Shown here: positions 9,991 to 20,915 of the stretch, piece after piece
Layout: each line of letters begins with the position of its first letter
Numbering within the stretch: position 1 is the first letter of the stretch
From: Bostrychus sinensis
Lineage: Eukaryota; Chordata; Actinopteri; Gobiiformes; Eleotridae
Reading direction: 5' to 3'
Length of the DNA: 64,000 bases
Assembly (NCBI GenBank): GCA_020698575.1
Contig: CM036244.1
Coordinates: 14,236,534 to 14,300,533 of the forward strand
The notes under the pieces: model-generated
What the model was told of the DNA's origin: nothing
The model's database searches: none
The model's input: the letters and a program-made list of their open reading frames with translations, nothing else
Translations under genes and position numbers: made by a program

Positions 9991-10734
9991 ATATGCAGGT
10001 TGTGACATGCTATACATTTATTTGTAAATCTGCATTCTCTTATTTAAAGGCGTATACTGTATAGAATGAGTAAGACCTTTAGAGTTGTTTGAAAGATAGG
10101 ATTTGATTTAGAATTTTATATATAATCCTGAAATCTAACATAAATAGCACTGGTATTTAGATGAACAAACTTTGTCTAGATGCCTTCCTTTTTCATAAAA
10201 AAAATAAAATAAATAAAAAATCTGTATTGTGATCACCTGGATTCACTGAAACCAAGCAGTTGCCAGACCAGCAGAATGCAAGCAGAATCAATCTTTTGTA
10301 CAGTATATATTATTTCTGACATTTTGCACATCATCAGCATAAAAAAGCTGATCCCAAGTCCAAACACAAGAAAGATTAGGCTATTCTCGTCTCATTTAGT
10401 GCTTCCAGCAGATAAAATCCATATTCACTTAGGTTAATGAGCAAGCTTCATCCACTTGTTAAGATTCACCGTACTGTCTTTCCTTTGCACCAGACTCATG
10501 CTAAGCTATCTAGCAGCTAGCATTGTCCCACACATATCAAAATTAGACATAAACAATTAAATAATGAGTGTGCAGAGTCACCACCAATTAGGAGCATAAC
10601 AATAATAAAAGAAAAATAATGGAACAAGTTGCGGTATGTGGAAATCTTAAAAAAAAAACAAAAAAACTCCATATCTTTGATGATAGAAGGCAAAAATTGG
10701 GTGCATAGATCATAATAGCTTATTATTTCCCTTC
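9991..10734. other. Intergenic DNA
   Basis: No gene. AT-rich, with A-runs around 10196-10221 and 10650-10667. No clear repeat is recognised. Confidence 0.45.
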
Positions 10735-10903
10735 AGCCTTTCCCTACTGGGGTCGCCACAGCAAAGTATTTACTTCATAGTCTGCAGTAATTTGCATATT
10801 GATTAGGGCTAGATTTTATGACATATGCCCTTCCTGACACAACTCTCTTTATTTATCCAGGCTTGGGACCGGCACAGAGAATCCCCTGGCAGGTGACCCC
10901 TTC
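10735..10903 (+). repeat. Dispersed fish repeat (family D), most complete copy
   Basis: Ordered motifs are GGGGTCGCCACAGCAAAGT, TTTTATGACATATGCCCTTC, CTGACACAACTCTC, TTATCCAGGCTTGGGACCGG and GCAGGTGACCCC. Partial copies lie at 3438-3612, 31715-31795, 47968-48125 and 51065-51170 (plus) and at 6480-6570, 11195-11260 and 35165-35235 (minus). No coding capacity. The class is not assigned. Confidence 0.65.
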
Positions 10904-10990
10904 TGGCTGAATTTTACTTTGTAGGTAATACTGTCTCAAATATGTCAGAATTAACTATAAACAATGAAATGTGACCAGTATCACCAAAGA

Positions 10991-10991
<1 letters not shown>

Positions 10992-11045
<54 letters not shown>

Positions 11046-11080
11046 GCTACTTACTACTACTGCTACTGCCACTTCTACTA
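10992..11080. repeat. (CTA)n microsatellite
   Basis: A nearly perfect CTA run to about 11045, then CTGCTACTTACTACTACTGC-type imperfect triplets. It is the complement of the TAG arrays at 3696 and 7049, but I see no hAT-like flank here. Confidence 0.9.
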
Positions 11081-11194
11081 AGATGATTAATAATGGAATG
11101 AGAGTAAATTATGTTTTAAATATGTTTCATAGTTTTTTAATATTTCTTTAAGAAATAAGGCATGTTCACATATTAAAAACTAGAAATCCAATCA

Positions 11195-11260
11195 CAAAGG
11201 GTCACAAACCAGACAGTGCAGGTCCCAAGCTTGGATAAATGGAGAGGGTTGAGTCAGGCA
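11195..11260 (-). repeat. Family D fragment, reverse orientation
   Basis: GGGTCACAAACCAGAC, then GGTCCCAAGCTTGGATAAAT, then GAGGGTTGAGTCAGGCA are the reverse complement of the right half of 10735-10903. Confidence 0.55.
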
Positions 11261-11439
11261 TTGAGCCTAGAAGTGAAAAAAAGGATGCATAATATAAGCC
11301 AAGATTTCAGGAAATAAAAATAGAGCTGTATTAAACCATATGCTGTTTCTGGTCAAAAGTCATTTCAGAAAGGGAGCTGTATTCTTTCCATTCTGTTTTG
11401 TTTGCTTTTTGGAGCAGACATAAATTACCCTGCATGGCT

Positions 11440-11667
11440 GGTTGTGTGTGTGTATGTGTATGTATGTGTACGTGTATGTGTGCGTGTATGTGTGCGTGTA
11501 TGTGTGCGTGTGACGTGCTCTCGGTTTGAACTTTGTCGGCAGCACGCACACCCAGCCCTGTGTGTGGCTGCTGCTATGGGGAGATGTGGGCGTTGTGTCT
11601 GCCAGGCCTCTTACACTTGGCCTGTCTACATGCATTACTCACACAAACACACACACACACACACATA
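11440..11667. repeat. TG-rich and CA-rich microsatellite pair
   Basis: 11442-11512 is an imperfect TGTGTA/TGTGCG run, ending with three GTGTATGTGTGC units. 11647-11665 is a (CA)n run of opposite strand sense. The overlapping reading frames here in both directions are repeat artefacts (alternating His/Thr, Val/Cys). Confidence 0.85.
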
Positions 11668-11837
11668 CTGCAATATGCACAGCCAACACAGATGCAACAA
11701 TGTCATGCAGCAATGCAATCAAACATGTATTTATGACAAAACATGTACATCACAGTAGCATTTTGCCATTTTTCTCAGTGAGATTGGAGTTTTCATTATG
11801 TGCACTTCTTATTTGATTATGGGTTTATGTTGTGTTA

Positions 11838-12295
11838 GAAAACATTCATTCATTCTTCATCTTGTTCCACACTGGACAGTGGCCAGTCACTCGCAGGGCT
11901 GACTTATAGAGACATACACTGACAGACAGCCATTCACTCTCACATTCATTCACTATCACAATTTACATTCATCCAATCACCTAACACCTTGCTAGGTACG
12001 TGGAATCATCCCAGGGAGTACTTGAAATTTTACAAACAGTTGTAAATCAACAATAATGCAAAATGTGGGATGTATATATATTATGGATATTTGGGGATAC
12101 CTAGCTATGAAAAATATATATCGGGGGCTACCTAACTGAAAAAACTTCCAGAAGCACTGACCTAACACATACATGTATTTTGATGCTGGGAGAAAGGCGG
12201 AGAGAACCCATGGTAACATGAGGAGAACATGCAAACTCATCCCAGACCTTTTTGCTGGGAGGCAAAAGCACTGACCACTCACCGTGCGCCCCCTC
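11838..12295 (+). repeat. Dispersed fish repeat (family H), longer degenerate copy
   Basis: Motifs include CATTCATTCTTCATCTTGTT, CACTGGACAGTGGCCAGTCA, CGCAGGGCTGACTTATAGAG, CATTCACTCTCACATTCATT, GGGAGAAAGGCGGAGAGAAC, GAGGAGAACATGCAAACTC and finally GCACTGACCACTCACCGTGC. The order matches family H, with an unrelated insertion near 11990-12165. A 132-codon minus frame over this region is not a gene. Confidence 0.6.
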
Positions 12296-13299
12296 AAATT
12301 AAAATATAATAGATAAAATAAAAATAAAATATACAGAAAAATATTCAGAGAGGTAATTCTCAACGGTTGTACTGGACCAAGAACAAACAAACAAAAAAGT
12401 CCTGGAAATCCATATCATAAGAAGAAGAAAAAAAAAAAAGGTATGTATTGCTCAGGCCCAAATGCATCCAAACCCTCTCCACCCAGGGCTTTGTCTCACT
12501 AAATTGTTAATATTCAAACTGGCCAGTCCTGCCAGGCGACCACAGGCATGATAACGTTAGATGTAATTCACTTGTACCTCCCTCCTCCTGCTCCCTCCAT
12601 GTGTCCCGCGCTCATCGGCGGTCTTCCTGCTGCAGCGCGGCACTTGGGAACTCAAATTTAATTCAGAGTTGTTCATTCGTGTTTATTGATGTGACGTTAA
12701 TGCATCTGCAGCTCCAGCTTCATGTCTCTCCTCTCTTCACACAAACGTCCCATGCCTGGTTCTCGCTGCCTCCAGTAGATGGCCCCATTGTGCCTCTGTG
12801 CGCTGCGCCTGCTGGCTACAGGTTTAACTTAGGACATCACAGCGCTTTTAATTTCACTTCAGACATGCTTTGCACTGGGACAGAAGTCCGATTTTTGAAC
12901 GAAAAAATAATTTAAAGCATTAAAACATGTATTACATTAGTGGCTTGTTTATTGTTCATATGGCTTTATTTTACTCAGCTTACATTTGGACATATTGAGA
13001 TAAAATATCATTTCTTTTTTACGCCTAAAGACAAAGGAAGCATTTAATTTGCGGCATTCAGAGATATATTTTAGTGCTGTTGATTCAATAGATACTGTGA
13101 ATTATATTACTACTAATAAATAAAAAAATGTGATTAAAATAAAATTCAGATTGCTTCACCAATGAGCTAAATATGTGCCTTGTGTGCAGTTGTTGTGTAT
13201 TTGCAGAGTAATTTAATATTTTAATCAAATTCTCACGTTATACTTACATTTTTGCAAGACAAAAACGATATTTGAGCCTCAAATTACAGATATTGTCAC
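12296..13299. other. Upstream flank of drd1
   Basis: No gene. 12300-12440 is A-rich. 12530-12900 is less AT-rich, does not look repetitive and contains TGACGTTAATGC and several GC-rich patches, so it is a candidate proximal regulatory region for the gene downstream. A 104-codon frame at 12601-12915 has no recognisable domain and is not called. Confidence 0.4.
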
Positions 13300-13734
13300 T
13301 TTTACGCACGATTGGCACACATTTAACGCCAAAGATTTCAAGTATTGTGAAAACGTGTGCGCTGTAAAAGTGAGCGTTGCCCAGGTCAGAGTCACACTCC
13401 CTGGACGGACGGACGGAGCAGTTGTAGCAGTAAAAAACGCCGTGGCGCGCAGCAGCAGGCAGCAGTGTAGAGGCAGCTGAGCGGAGAGAGAGGAGCGCGC
13501 ATGAGAAAACGCTCGTGGAGGCACCGCGCGGAGCTCATTGGCATCGGTGTCCGCGCGTGTGAGGCAGCCCGCACAGACGCGCAAGGGGATGATTGAATGT
13601 TACCAGGGGATGAACGGAAAACCGCATGGACTGATACAAAACTGAACGGAGCGAACTGAAAGTGGCTTCCCAAAGACTGAGGAGGGGGTGAGCTTTCCCA
13701 AGTTGGATGTATCGCGGAGAACTGACAGTTTTGG
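13300..13734 (+). promoter_or_regulatory. drd1: CpG-rich candidate promoter and first exon of drd1
   Basis: The block at about 13360-13590 is sharply richer in CpG than the surrounding AT-rich DNA (runs such as GTGGCGCGCAGC, GGAGCGCGCATGAG and CACCGCGCGGAGC). This is the signature of a vertebrate CpG-island promoter. It ends with a good splice donor, TTTTG|GTGAGG at 13735. Vertebrate drd1 genes have a non-coding first exon followed by an intronless coding exon, so the natural reading is promoter plus 5'UTR exon 1 ending at 13734. The transcription start cannot be placed. The minus frames across it are GC-driven and not called. Confidence 0.5.
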
Positions 13735-14777
13735 TGAGGGGACTAGATATTTTTCTGTGCTTGTATTTTTGATTTGGCTAATTTTGTTTTAAGTATTAAA
13801 ACAATCATTGAAGGTGTGCAGGATCACATGCTGAATATTTGGGACAGAAAAACATAAAACCCTTTTTATAACCTTGGGATTTCACTGCCAGCTTTGAATT
13901 TGTGCCAATGTTGTGACCCCTGAATGTTTTTGGAAAGCTGGTTTTGCAAAGTGGTTTAAAGAGGAAGAAAATATGACCTCACATGTGGATTATAGTGATA
14001 TGTCAGCATTACTGGAGCGGCTGCTGCTACACATGCACTGTTGTCTCTCACAATTTTTTGCTGTGAAATTGAAGTGACTTTTAAATGTGATTTTGTGAAT
14101 TTTGGCTCGTCGGACTGTGCCGCGGGACCCTCATTCAAACACAAAAAAAAATCCCTACACCTCACAGCAGGGGTGTATCAGCATCAGTACAGGCACAACA
14201 TAATCACACGGACACGCCTCGAGGATCATTAAACAAATCAGATAAACGCAGAGCCAAAAGCATCAATAGAGGTATTGATGAGGTGCTATATAAAGCTACT
14301 GATTGGCCAAGCCTCTGTTAACAGCTCAGCAACAGTATTGTATGAAAGTTACTCAGAGGGGTTGACAGACACTCTGACGAGAGGAAACCAAGTGAGGACT
14401 CCACCAGAAATATCCTTTTCCTACTGATCGAGTGCTTTTAGAGCAACTGTATTGATTGGAGCAAATCCACTAAAGCTGGACTACTCGTACACTTTAACCT
14501 AGAATGTCTGCTGCTGCCCTCACGGCTCTAGGAACTGATGAAGCAGGTATATTTTTTTGGCAATCATCTCTGAAATATTTATAGCTGCTCTTGTGCAAAG
14601 ATGGTGGCTTTGACGAGGAGCTTGTGGATGAGCCAGCCTGTGGGAGAGCTAGTGCCCAGACAGCAGAGCACTTTTTCAGCTCTCACGTGCCAGTGCTAAG
14701 CCCCTCAGTCCCCTATAGGCTGGGGATATGATGGGGTGACTCTTGACCCCCCCTCTGCGCCCACCCCCCTCTCTCAG
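13735..14777 (+). other. drd1: Probable 5'UTR intron of drd1
   Basis: It opens with GTGAGG at 13735 and closes with a strong polypyrimidine tract and acceptor, CCCCCCTCTCTCAG, ending at 14777, 26 bases before the start codon. A second possible donor, AAGCAG|GTATAT at 14547, would give a short 231-bp intron instead, preceded by an exon starting from the TATA-like promoter near 14287. A 5'UTR intron is known in mammalian DRD1; the exact junctions here are inferred. Confidence 0.45.
14287..14308 (+). promoter_or_regulatory. TATA-like box with adjacent inverted CCAAT motif
   Basis: TATATAAA lies at 14287-14294 and GATTGGCC at 14301-14308. It sits 510 bases upstream of the drd1 start codon and could drive a shorter alternative transcript whose exon ends at the donor at 14547. 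CCAAT motifs usually lie upstream of TATA, so the arrangement is not canonical. Confidence 0.3.
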
Positions 14778-14803
14778 TTTATCAACCGTCACAACAAAAA
14801 ACA

Positions 14804-16199
14804 ATGGAGCAAAATTTCTCAACGGTCCGAGATGGCAAGCAGCTGCTACCGGAGCGGGACTCGTCCAAGCGTGTTTTAACGGGATGTTTCCTCTTTCTTC
14901 TTATATTCACCACGTTGCTAGGCAACACGCTAGTGTGTGTCGCTGTCACCAAGTTTCGTCACCTGAGGTCAAAGGTCACGAACTTCTTCGTCATCTCTCT
15001 GGCCATTTCCGACCTCCTGGTGGCCATCTTAGGTTATGCCATGGAAAGCGGCGACAGAAATAGTTGGGTTTTGGCCGTTTGGGGCTTTTTGTAACGTGTG
15101 GGTGGCATTCGACATCATGTGCTCCACAGCCTCTATCCTGAACCTGTGTGTGATCAGTGTGGACCGTTACTGGGCCATTTCAAGCCCTTTTCGTTATGAA
15201 CGCAAGATGACACCCAAAGTGGCGTGTCTGATGATTAGCGTAGCATGGACTCTGTCTGTTCTCATTTCTTTCATTCCTGTCCAGCTGAACTGGCACAAAG
15301 CCCAAACCACCAGCTACGCCGATCTAAACGGATCTTACCCCAGTGAACTGCCCCCGGACAACTGCGACTCCAGCCTTAACAGGACGTATGCCATTTCTTC
15401 ATCGCTAATAAGCTTCTACATCCCAGTGGCCATTATGATCGTCACCTACACCAGGATCTACCGCATCGCTCAGAAACAGATCCGGAGAATATCTGCGCTG
15501 GAACGTGCAGCAGAGAGTGCCAAAAACCGCCACAGCAGCATGGGCAACAGCTCCAGCATGGAGAGTGAGAGCTCCTTCAAAATGTCCTTCAAACGAGAAA
15601 CCAAAGTCCTGAAGACGCTCTCGGTCATCATGGGAGTGTTCGTGTGCTGTTGGTTGCCCTTCTTCATCCTGAACTGTATGGTCCCGTTCTGTGAGGTCAA
15701 CCTACCGGACGGTTCAACAGAGTTCCCCTGTGTCAGCTCCACCACGTTCGATGTCTTCGTGTGGTTCGGCTGGGCGAACTCCTCCCTCAACCCCATCATC
15801 TATGCCTTCAACGCCGACTTCCGCAAGGCCTTCTCCATTCTTCTGGGATGCCACCGGCTGTGTCCCGGGAGTAACGCCATTGAGATTGTCAGTATTAACA
15901 ACAACATGGGAGCCCCTACCTCGAACCCCAATTGCCAGTATCAGCCCAAGAGCCACATCCCCAAGGAGGGCAACAACTCGGCCAGCTACGTGATCCCTCA
16001 CAGCATCTTGTGTCAGGAGGACGACCTGCAGAAGAAGGACGGCTGCGCTGGGGAGGATGATGTTGGGATGGGGGTGAACAGTGCCCTGGAGAAACTTTCC
16101 CCAGCTATCTCCGGGACTTTGGACAGCGACACGGAGGTCACATTGGAGAAGATCAATCCCATAACTCAAAACGGACAGCACAAAACTGTGTCGTGTTGA
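14804..16199 (+). CDS. drd1: D1-type dopamine receptor (interrupted by a one-base frameshift)
   Basis: A Gs/olf-coupled class A GPCR of the plasma membrane that raises cAMP on binding dopamine. The start at 14804 has a strong context (ACAATGG) and matches the fish D1 N-terminus, with a glycosylation site NFS at residue 4. Reading 14804-15031 and then on from 15034 gives 464 codons, near the D1 family length (446 in human). Visible landmarks: N41 of TM1, D70 of TM2, C96 paired with C187, D103 for the amine, DRY at 120-122, W148, TM5 serines 199/200/203, CWLPF around W283, NPIIY at 329-333, and a GCHRLC palmitoylation site at 349/353. The short third loop and long tail ending ITQNGQHKTVSC are D1-type; the tail argues against D5. 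As written, an extra G at 15032-15033 shifts the frame in TM2 and gives a stop at 15092-15094. All other hallmarks are intact, so an assembly error or a very recent mutation is likelier than an old pseudogene. Confidence 0.95.
15029..15038 (+). other. drd1: Frameshift site in drd1
   Basis: The sequence reads TTAGGTTATG. Removing one G gives TTA GTT ATG, encoding the conserved LVM of TM2, which leads directly into PWKAATEIVGFWPFG. With both Gs the frame reads LGYAMESGDRN and then stops. The site is a two-base G run, so it is not a typical long-homopolymer error. Confidence 0.9.
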
Positions 16200-16605
16200 G
16201 ATAAAACGATGGATCTGCATACGCTAAAGGCTTGTACTAAGCAGAGGGAAGATTACACAGGGGGACAGCAACAGCAATGACAAATCCAGACATCTGAGAG
16301 GAGCACGCCTCACTGAACACCAATGAGATTTACTCATTCAAACCTTAAGACTGACAACAAAACTCTTCAAGGAAAAAAACAACAGAATGTCTCAAAGTAA
16401 TGGCACTTTACTGGATCAACTATCTGCAAAACACTTTCAGCATTTATTGATGAAATTGCCACATTTGATGATAAATGTTGATAGGAATAATGTGAACACT
16501 ATTGCAGAACATTACCTGGATGAATTTGTCTACATGTTTAGATGCACAAACATGTAGACATTTGCATTTGAATACTGTACAATAAAGACACTGTCCCCAG
16601 GAGGA
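16200..16605 (+). terminator. drd1: drd1 3'UTR with polyadenylation signal
   Basis: Past the TGA at 16197-16199, a canonical AATAAA lies at 16581-16586, followed by a T/G-rich stretch near 16670-16700 that could be the downstream element. This would give a 3'UTR of about 400 bases. Later, weaker signals could extend it. Confidence 0.55.
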
Positions 16606-16880
16606 CGCCAACGCAGTATACATTGAAAGGAAGCTGTAGTAACTATTAGCGAAATGTCTTGTAGGTACAGTAGGTGCTTTGTATGTGTTTCATTCTCATG
16701 GAAGAAAGTACAATGTCGGTACTGTTTTCTTTACTGTAACAAGGCAGTTATTTTATTTTATTTTTTTCAGAGACCAAAGTAACAATGTTCTGTTTTAAAG
16801 TGGCAGGTAATGGTATAATTTAACTTTGAAGGAAGCTACAAGATAAGGAGAGAGTGATGCATAAGTTCAATGCTGAAGGC

Positions 16881-17309
16881 CAGTGCTTCTCAAACTCTTC
16901 ACCACAGAAAAAAACTTTCAAACTGCCTTTTTAACAGACTAAAATAAGCCTAAAGCAGGACTCAGGTCTAAACCCAAAATCAAAGTAGGGATTTAATCTT
17001 AAGCCTGATTATACCAGGACTAAACTGGGCCTATGCCAGAACTAAACCTGGGAATAAACTGGGCCTAAAACCAGGATTAAACAGACAAGGACTAAACTTT
17101 TGTTTAAAAAGACCTGCACTCAGGACTAAATCCAGGTCTAAACAGGTACTAAACCAGGACTAAGCCTTGAACAACTAGAACAGGACTATACTTGAATTAA
17201 AGTAATGTATAATTATCTATTTAATAATTTTTTAAAATCCTCTACAGTCCTAGAGACTCCAGACATGCGTACTACCAGTGGTACCATAACCACAGTTTGA
17301 GAATCACTG
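16881..17309. mobile_element. hAT-like MITE with internal subrepeats (family G), copy 1
   Basis: The termini are CAGTGCTTCTCAAACT and AGTTTGAGAATCACTG, near-perfect inverted repeats of about 16 bp. The flanking 8-mers CTGAAGGC and TTGTAAGC match at 5 of 8 positions, compatible with an aged hAT duplication. The interior (16935-17170) is built of imperfect units such as AAACCAGGACTAAACC and AACTGGGCCTAAAACC. A reversed copy lies at 47155-47370. It has landed just after the drd1 3'UTR. Confidence 0.7.
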
Positions 17310-17317
17310 TTGTAAGC

Positions 17318-20300
17318 CAGCTTGCAGTGTTTTTTATAAATACTTTAATTTCCATCTGGACATTCAGAGTTCATGCTGGTTCATGTGACATAGTGTTTAA
17401 TGATGTCCCACTGCGGACTTTCCCATTCCCCTGGTCCCCTGGTCTGTCCTCAAACCGGCCAGCCAGGACACATCGGACAGCCCCCTCCTGAAGTTTTTCC
17501 ACCATTTTTTATCATTAGCTTCATGTTGTCCATCAGCTGCTCTTTCTGCCAAATCTCATGTGGCTCTGTAGCCCATTTCTCCCTTTATTCTTGCTTTTTT
17601 TCCCCGTCAACAATGTCCCCCTTTTTTGTCTACCATCCCTATTTCCTCCCCACCTTTCTCTACACCGGCGGGACACCTTACATCGCTATTATTCCCTTCC
17701 TTTTATGCTTTTCCTCCAAAACGTCTTCGTTGGCGGCGCTCCACTCATCGTGCCCCTCCTGAAGTGGCACTAATGAGTCTGTTTTTGGCTCTGAGTCAAT
17801 ATTTAACGGTGTAAACTTAAGATTCAGGACTGGGACAGAGGAAGCAGAGCAGCAGCAGCAGCATGAGCAGGAGTAGTGGTGGGATACAGTGGGTCACAGT
17901 AATGCAAGTGACACTTCCTGACCTTTTGAAAACTTGCAGATGTCTGATTTCCTAAACTGCTCCTGCTGGGAGTCGTGCTGGACTGTAGTGGCCATGTGGT
18001 GTGTGACGCTTGCAATGTGTTCAAGGGTATGGCCCATGAAAGGAGACTGGAATCAGGATTTAGATAAAATATTTGTCATAATTGTGGTTTTGACACTTAA
18101 AAATCCTAAACCATGCTAAATAACAGGTACAGGCGCATGTCTAAAGATTACAATAGTGTGGAAAAGTGAATTTATTTCAAGTCAAAAAGATAAAGGTTTA
18201 TTCCACATTCATTTATCTATTACAAGCATTTTTTGTTTGTTTTAACTGTGATTGTTAAGGATTACAGATAAACAAAACCAAAGTATCTCATAAAATGAGA
18301 ATGATCATAATCATCACAAAAATTTTTTATAAATGCTTGAAACATTTCACTCTGAATCTAATAAATCTGTGCAATGCAGTTCACTTTTGAACTGAACTGC
18401 TATTATTAAGAGAAGTAGGAAAATCCAAAGCCATAGTGCAATTGCGTTCAGTAAAAAGTTAGTTTAATGGAAGAGACAGACAGATGACAGAGATCTGAGC
18501 ATCTGAACAAAGAGTTACATTTTATGGGATACAGAAAAAGTAACTGAATCTGGGATGACATGGAGACAGACTAGGTTTAGTTGGACAGTATGAGAAAGTA
18601 AGCATGCAAATAGTCATTCAACAGGCAATATATGGTGATGGCTAAAATAAAGGGTCATAGATGGTACATACAGGTCAGGAAATCTGGAAATGTTCAAAAT
18701 GTATGCTATCAATTACTGAAATAATTTACTTTTCTACATTATTAAAAGTCTTTGATGTGCACCTTTAGTCTTGCTATAACAACCTCCAGAAGGTTAAGTC
18801 AGACGTACATTATACATAGTTTTGATAAATATAAATTTGTGATTGTGTTTTATTCACCCTACTGTACTTTAAGAGTGAAGGGAACACCACAGACAACAAT
18901 TATTGTCTATGGATGTGTGACACAACCATTGGCGGCTGCCTGGGCAACGTTTTCAATAGTATCAACTCCAGCCAATTAGCAAGGCTGTGGCAAATTTTGT
19001 ACCAGCTCATTATTCAAGAGTAGTTTACATTCAAAGTGCATTACTTTCAAGAAAGGTCAATGAGTTAGTTAAAGCTTCTGGTATATTTTTCTAATAAAAT
19101 GAAAAACAAAACACAAGTCCTGTCTCTTGAACTGAAGTCAAGTAGGTCCCTCTTGTGACTCAACAGCCTTTGCATAACACATTGAATTTCCAGTAAATTC
19201 AATAAACAAAGCAAATATGGCTTGATTGGCAAAAACAAAAGTGATACCAAACACATTCTTGTAGAAACAATTTGAAAGACATTTCTCATTAACTGTCCTC
19301 TGAATGAAACCAGCAGTGTCACACTCAAAGAGCTGCTTATCGCCACAATTACAGCATTGGCGTGTTTTTTTGTGTGTCATTAGCATGTTGCTATAGCAAG
19401 GCGATGCTTTCTGACACTGCACGCTGTGAATGTTGCCCACGAAGGCGTGAAACTGTTGCTCTTCAGAGAAAGAAAGAGTTGATCCAATAAAGAGCAATTG
19501 GTCTTGAGCGAAGCATTTGATTTTCCTGCTCTGGAAAATCCAATGCTATCTGGATGGTAACAAAACAAAAAAGGAGGGGGAGGCTTTTAGCTCGATACGT
19601 GGCACAAAAGCGACCTATTGTCCTTTCTGCCTGCACTCTGTCCCCGCTCTGTAACAGCCCTGTCAACTTTGAAGAGGCTTTTACATCAGTGAATGATTTT
19701 TTTTGAGTTTTAAAGCTATTGAATTATGCTTTCTCAAGGGCCACTATAGGCTCCTCTCTCAATGCCCCCCTTTCAACAGTATCAGCCCCCTTTACCACTT
19801 TACCTTACCGCTTCATTGCTCCGTTTGCTACAGTGTGATTATTTCTAAACACAGGCAGGCTCCAGACATACAACAAACCAATGTGAACGGTATATGGAGT
19901 GTGTCAGGATGGTGGGGGGAGAAGCGCCTCGGGGAGAAGTGCTTTGACCACCCCTGCCTGCCTGCCTGCCCCTCTCCCTCCGCTCCACCAGCATCACATC
20001 TTTCTGTACCGCTCTCCAACTCTTTGTCTTTTTCTCTTGGCTGCCTCTGTCGACTTGATGAGTGTTCCCTGTGTTAACACAGATTGAATATATTATTAAA
20101 CGGACAGCGCAGACTGTTTCGGAGGCACTAAATCCGGCTTTGCATGCTTAGATTTCTTTTCTTTCCTTTTTCTTGCTTTGCCAAAGTGGCCACACTGGTT
20201 GAATGTGGTTATCTCTGTGGTTAACCCAGTGCTTCATAAGCTAAATATGTGTCAGAAACATAGACAGTGTAAGAACAGTGGACAATAGGGAAAGTGAAGG

Positions 20301-20597
20301 CTGGCTCCAAGAGATCACATAAACCTGAGTTCATTTTTATGGATAAACATTGGTTTTCTGAACTTACGCAATATCCTTATAAACTATTGCTCCATTTAAA
20401 CATCATAAACGTCAGATAGCTACTAGCATTCAAGTTAGCTTCTTTTTTCAACTATATGATTATGGACCACTATTTACTGACGAGCATTTGCACTCACCTT
20501 TACAATATATTTTACTAACATCCTGACTATATTGGGTATGTTTTATGTCATTTATGCTAGTTTGTTAGCAAAATAACAATAATTTTGTTTTATTGAT
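17318..20597. other. Gene-free, mostly single-copy DNA downstream of drd1
   Basis: I find no gene, RNA or strong repeat in 3.3 kb. Several C/T-rich frames (for example 17400-17762 and 19703-20077) translate to low-complexity protein with no domains. A short (CAG)n run occurs near 17850. The absence of recognisable transposons makes this stretch a reasonable place for drd1 enhancers, but that is inference. Confidence 0.4.
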
Positions 20598-20915
20598 GGG
20601 GCCAGAGGTTTCAAAAGTGGGGTCTGGGGCCCCCTGGAGGCCGTTAAGGTATTGCAAGGGGGTTATCTAAGTACAAAAAAAAAAAAAAAAGAAAGTGAGT
20701 TTGAAATGAATTACAGTTATATACTTTGTTTAAAAATATAACTTGAAAACAATTTTTAGCCAACGGTCAGTGTTTTTCTAAGGTTTTTATATAAATACAT
20801 GAAAAAAACAATTTTGAATTGAGTTCTATAGTTTTATATAGAGGGTTTGCGTTGGATTTTTTTTTTTATTTAAGGCGGCCACGACAGTCTAGACTTTGGG
20901 AATAGCTGGACTAGA
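20598..20915. mobile_element. hAT-like non-autonomous element
   Basis: The left end reads CAGAGGTTTCAAAAGTGGGG then GTCTGGGGCCCCCTGGAGGC. The right end reads GTCTAGACTTTGGGAATAGC then TGG. The reverse complement of the right end (CCAGCTATTCCCAAAG) weakly mirrors the left. The GGGGCCCCCTGGAGGC block is typical of a common vertebrate hAT family. An A16 run lies at 20675-20690. No coding capacity. Confidence 0.5.

Noticed and set aside
13279..13673. Two minus-strand frames of about 100 codons over the drd1 CpG-rich region
   Set aside because: They are explained by GC-rich, stop-poor promoter sequence. No domain, and opposite in direction to the gene.
14743..15063. A 106-codon plus frame overlapping the drd1 start in another frame
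   Set aside because: It begins in the putative intron polypyrimidine tract, encodes a Pro-rich start, and overlaps the well-supported receptor N-terminus.
15714..16220. A 168-codon frame antisense to drd1
   Set aside because: It overlaps the receptor coding sequence and arises from its GC-rich third positions. No independent evidence.
17400..17762. A 120-codon hydrophobic, Ser/Phe/Pro-rich frame
   Set aside because: The sequence is C/T-rich, with overlapping open frames and no recognisable family; likely chance.
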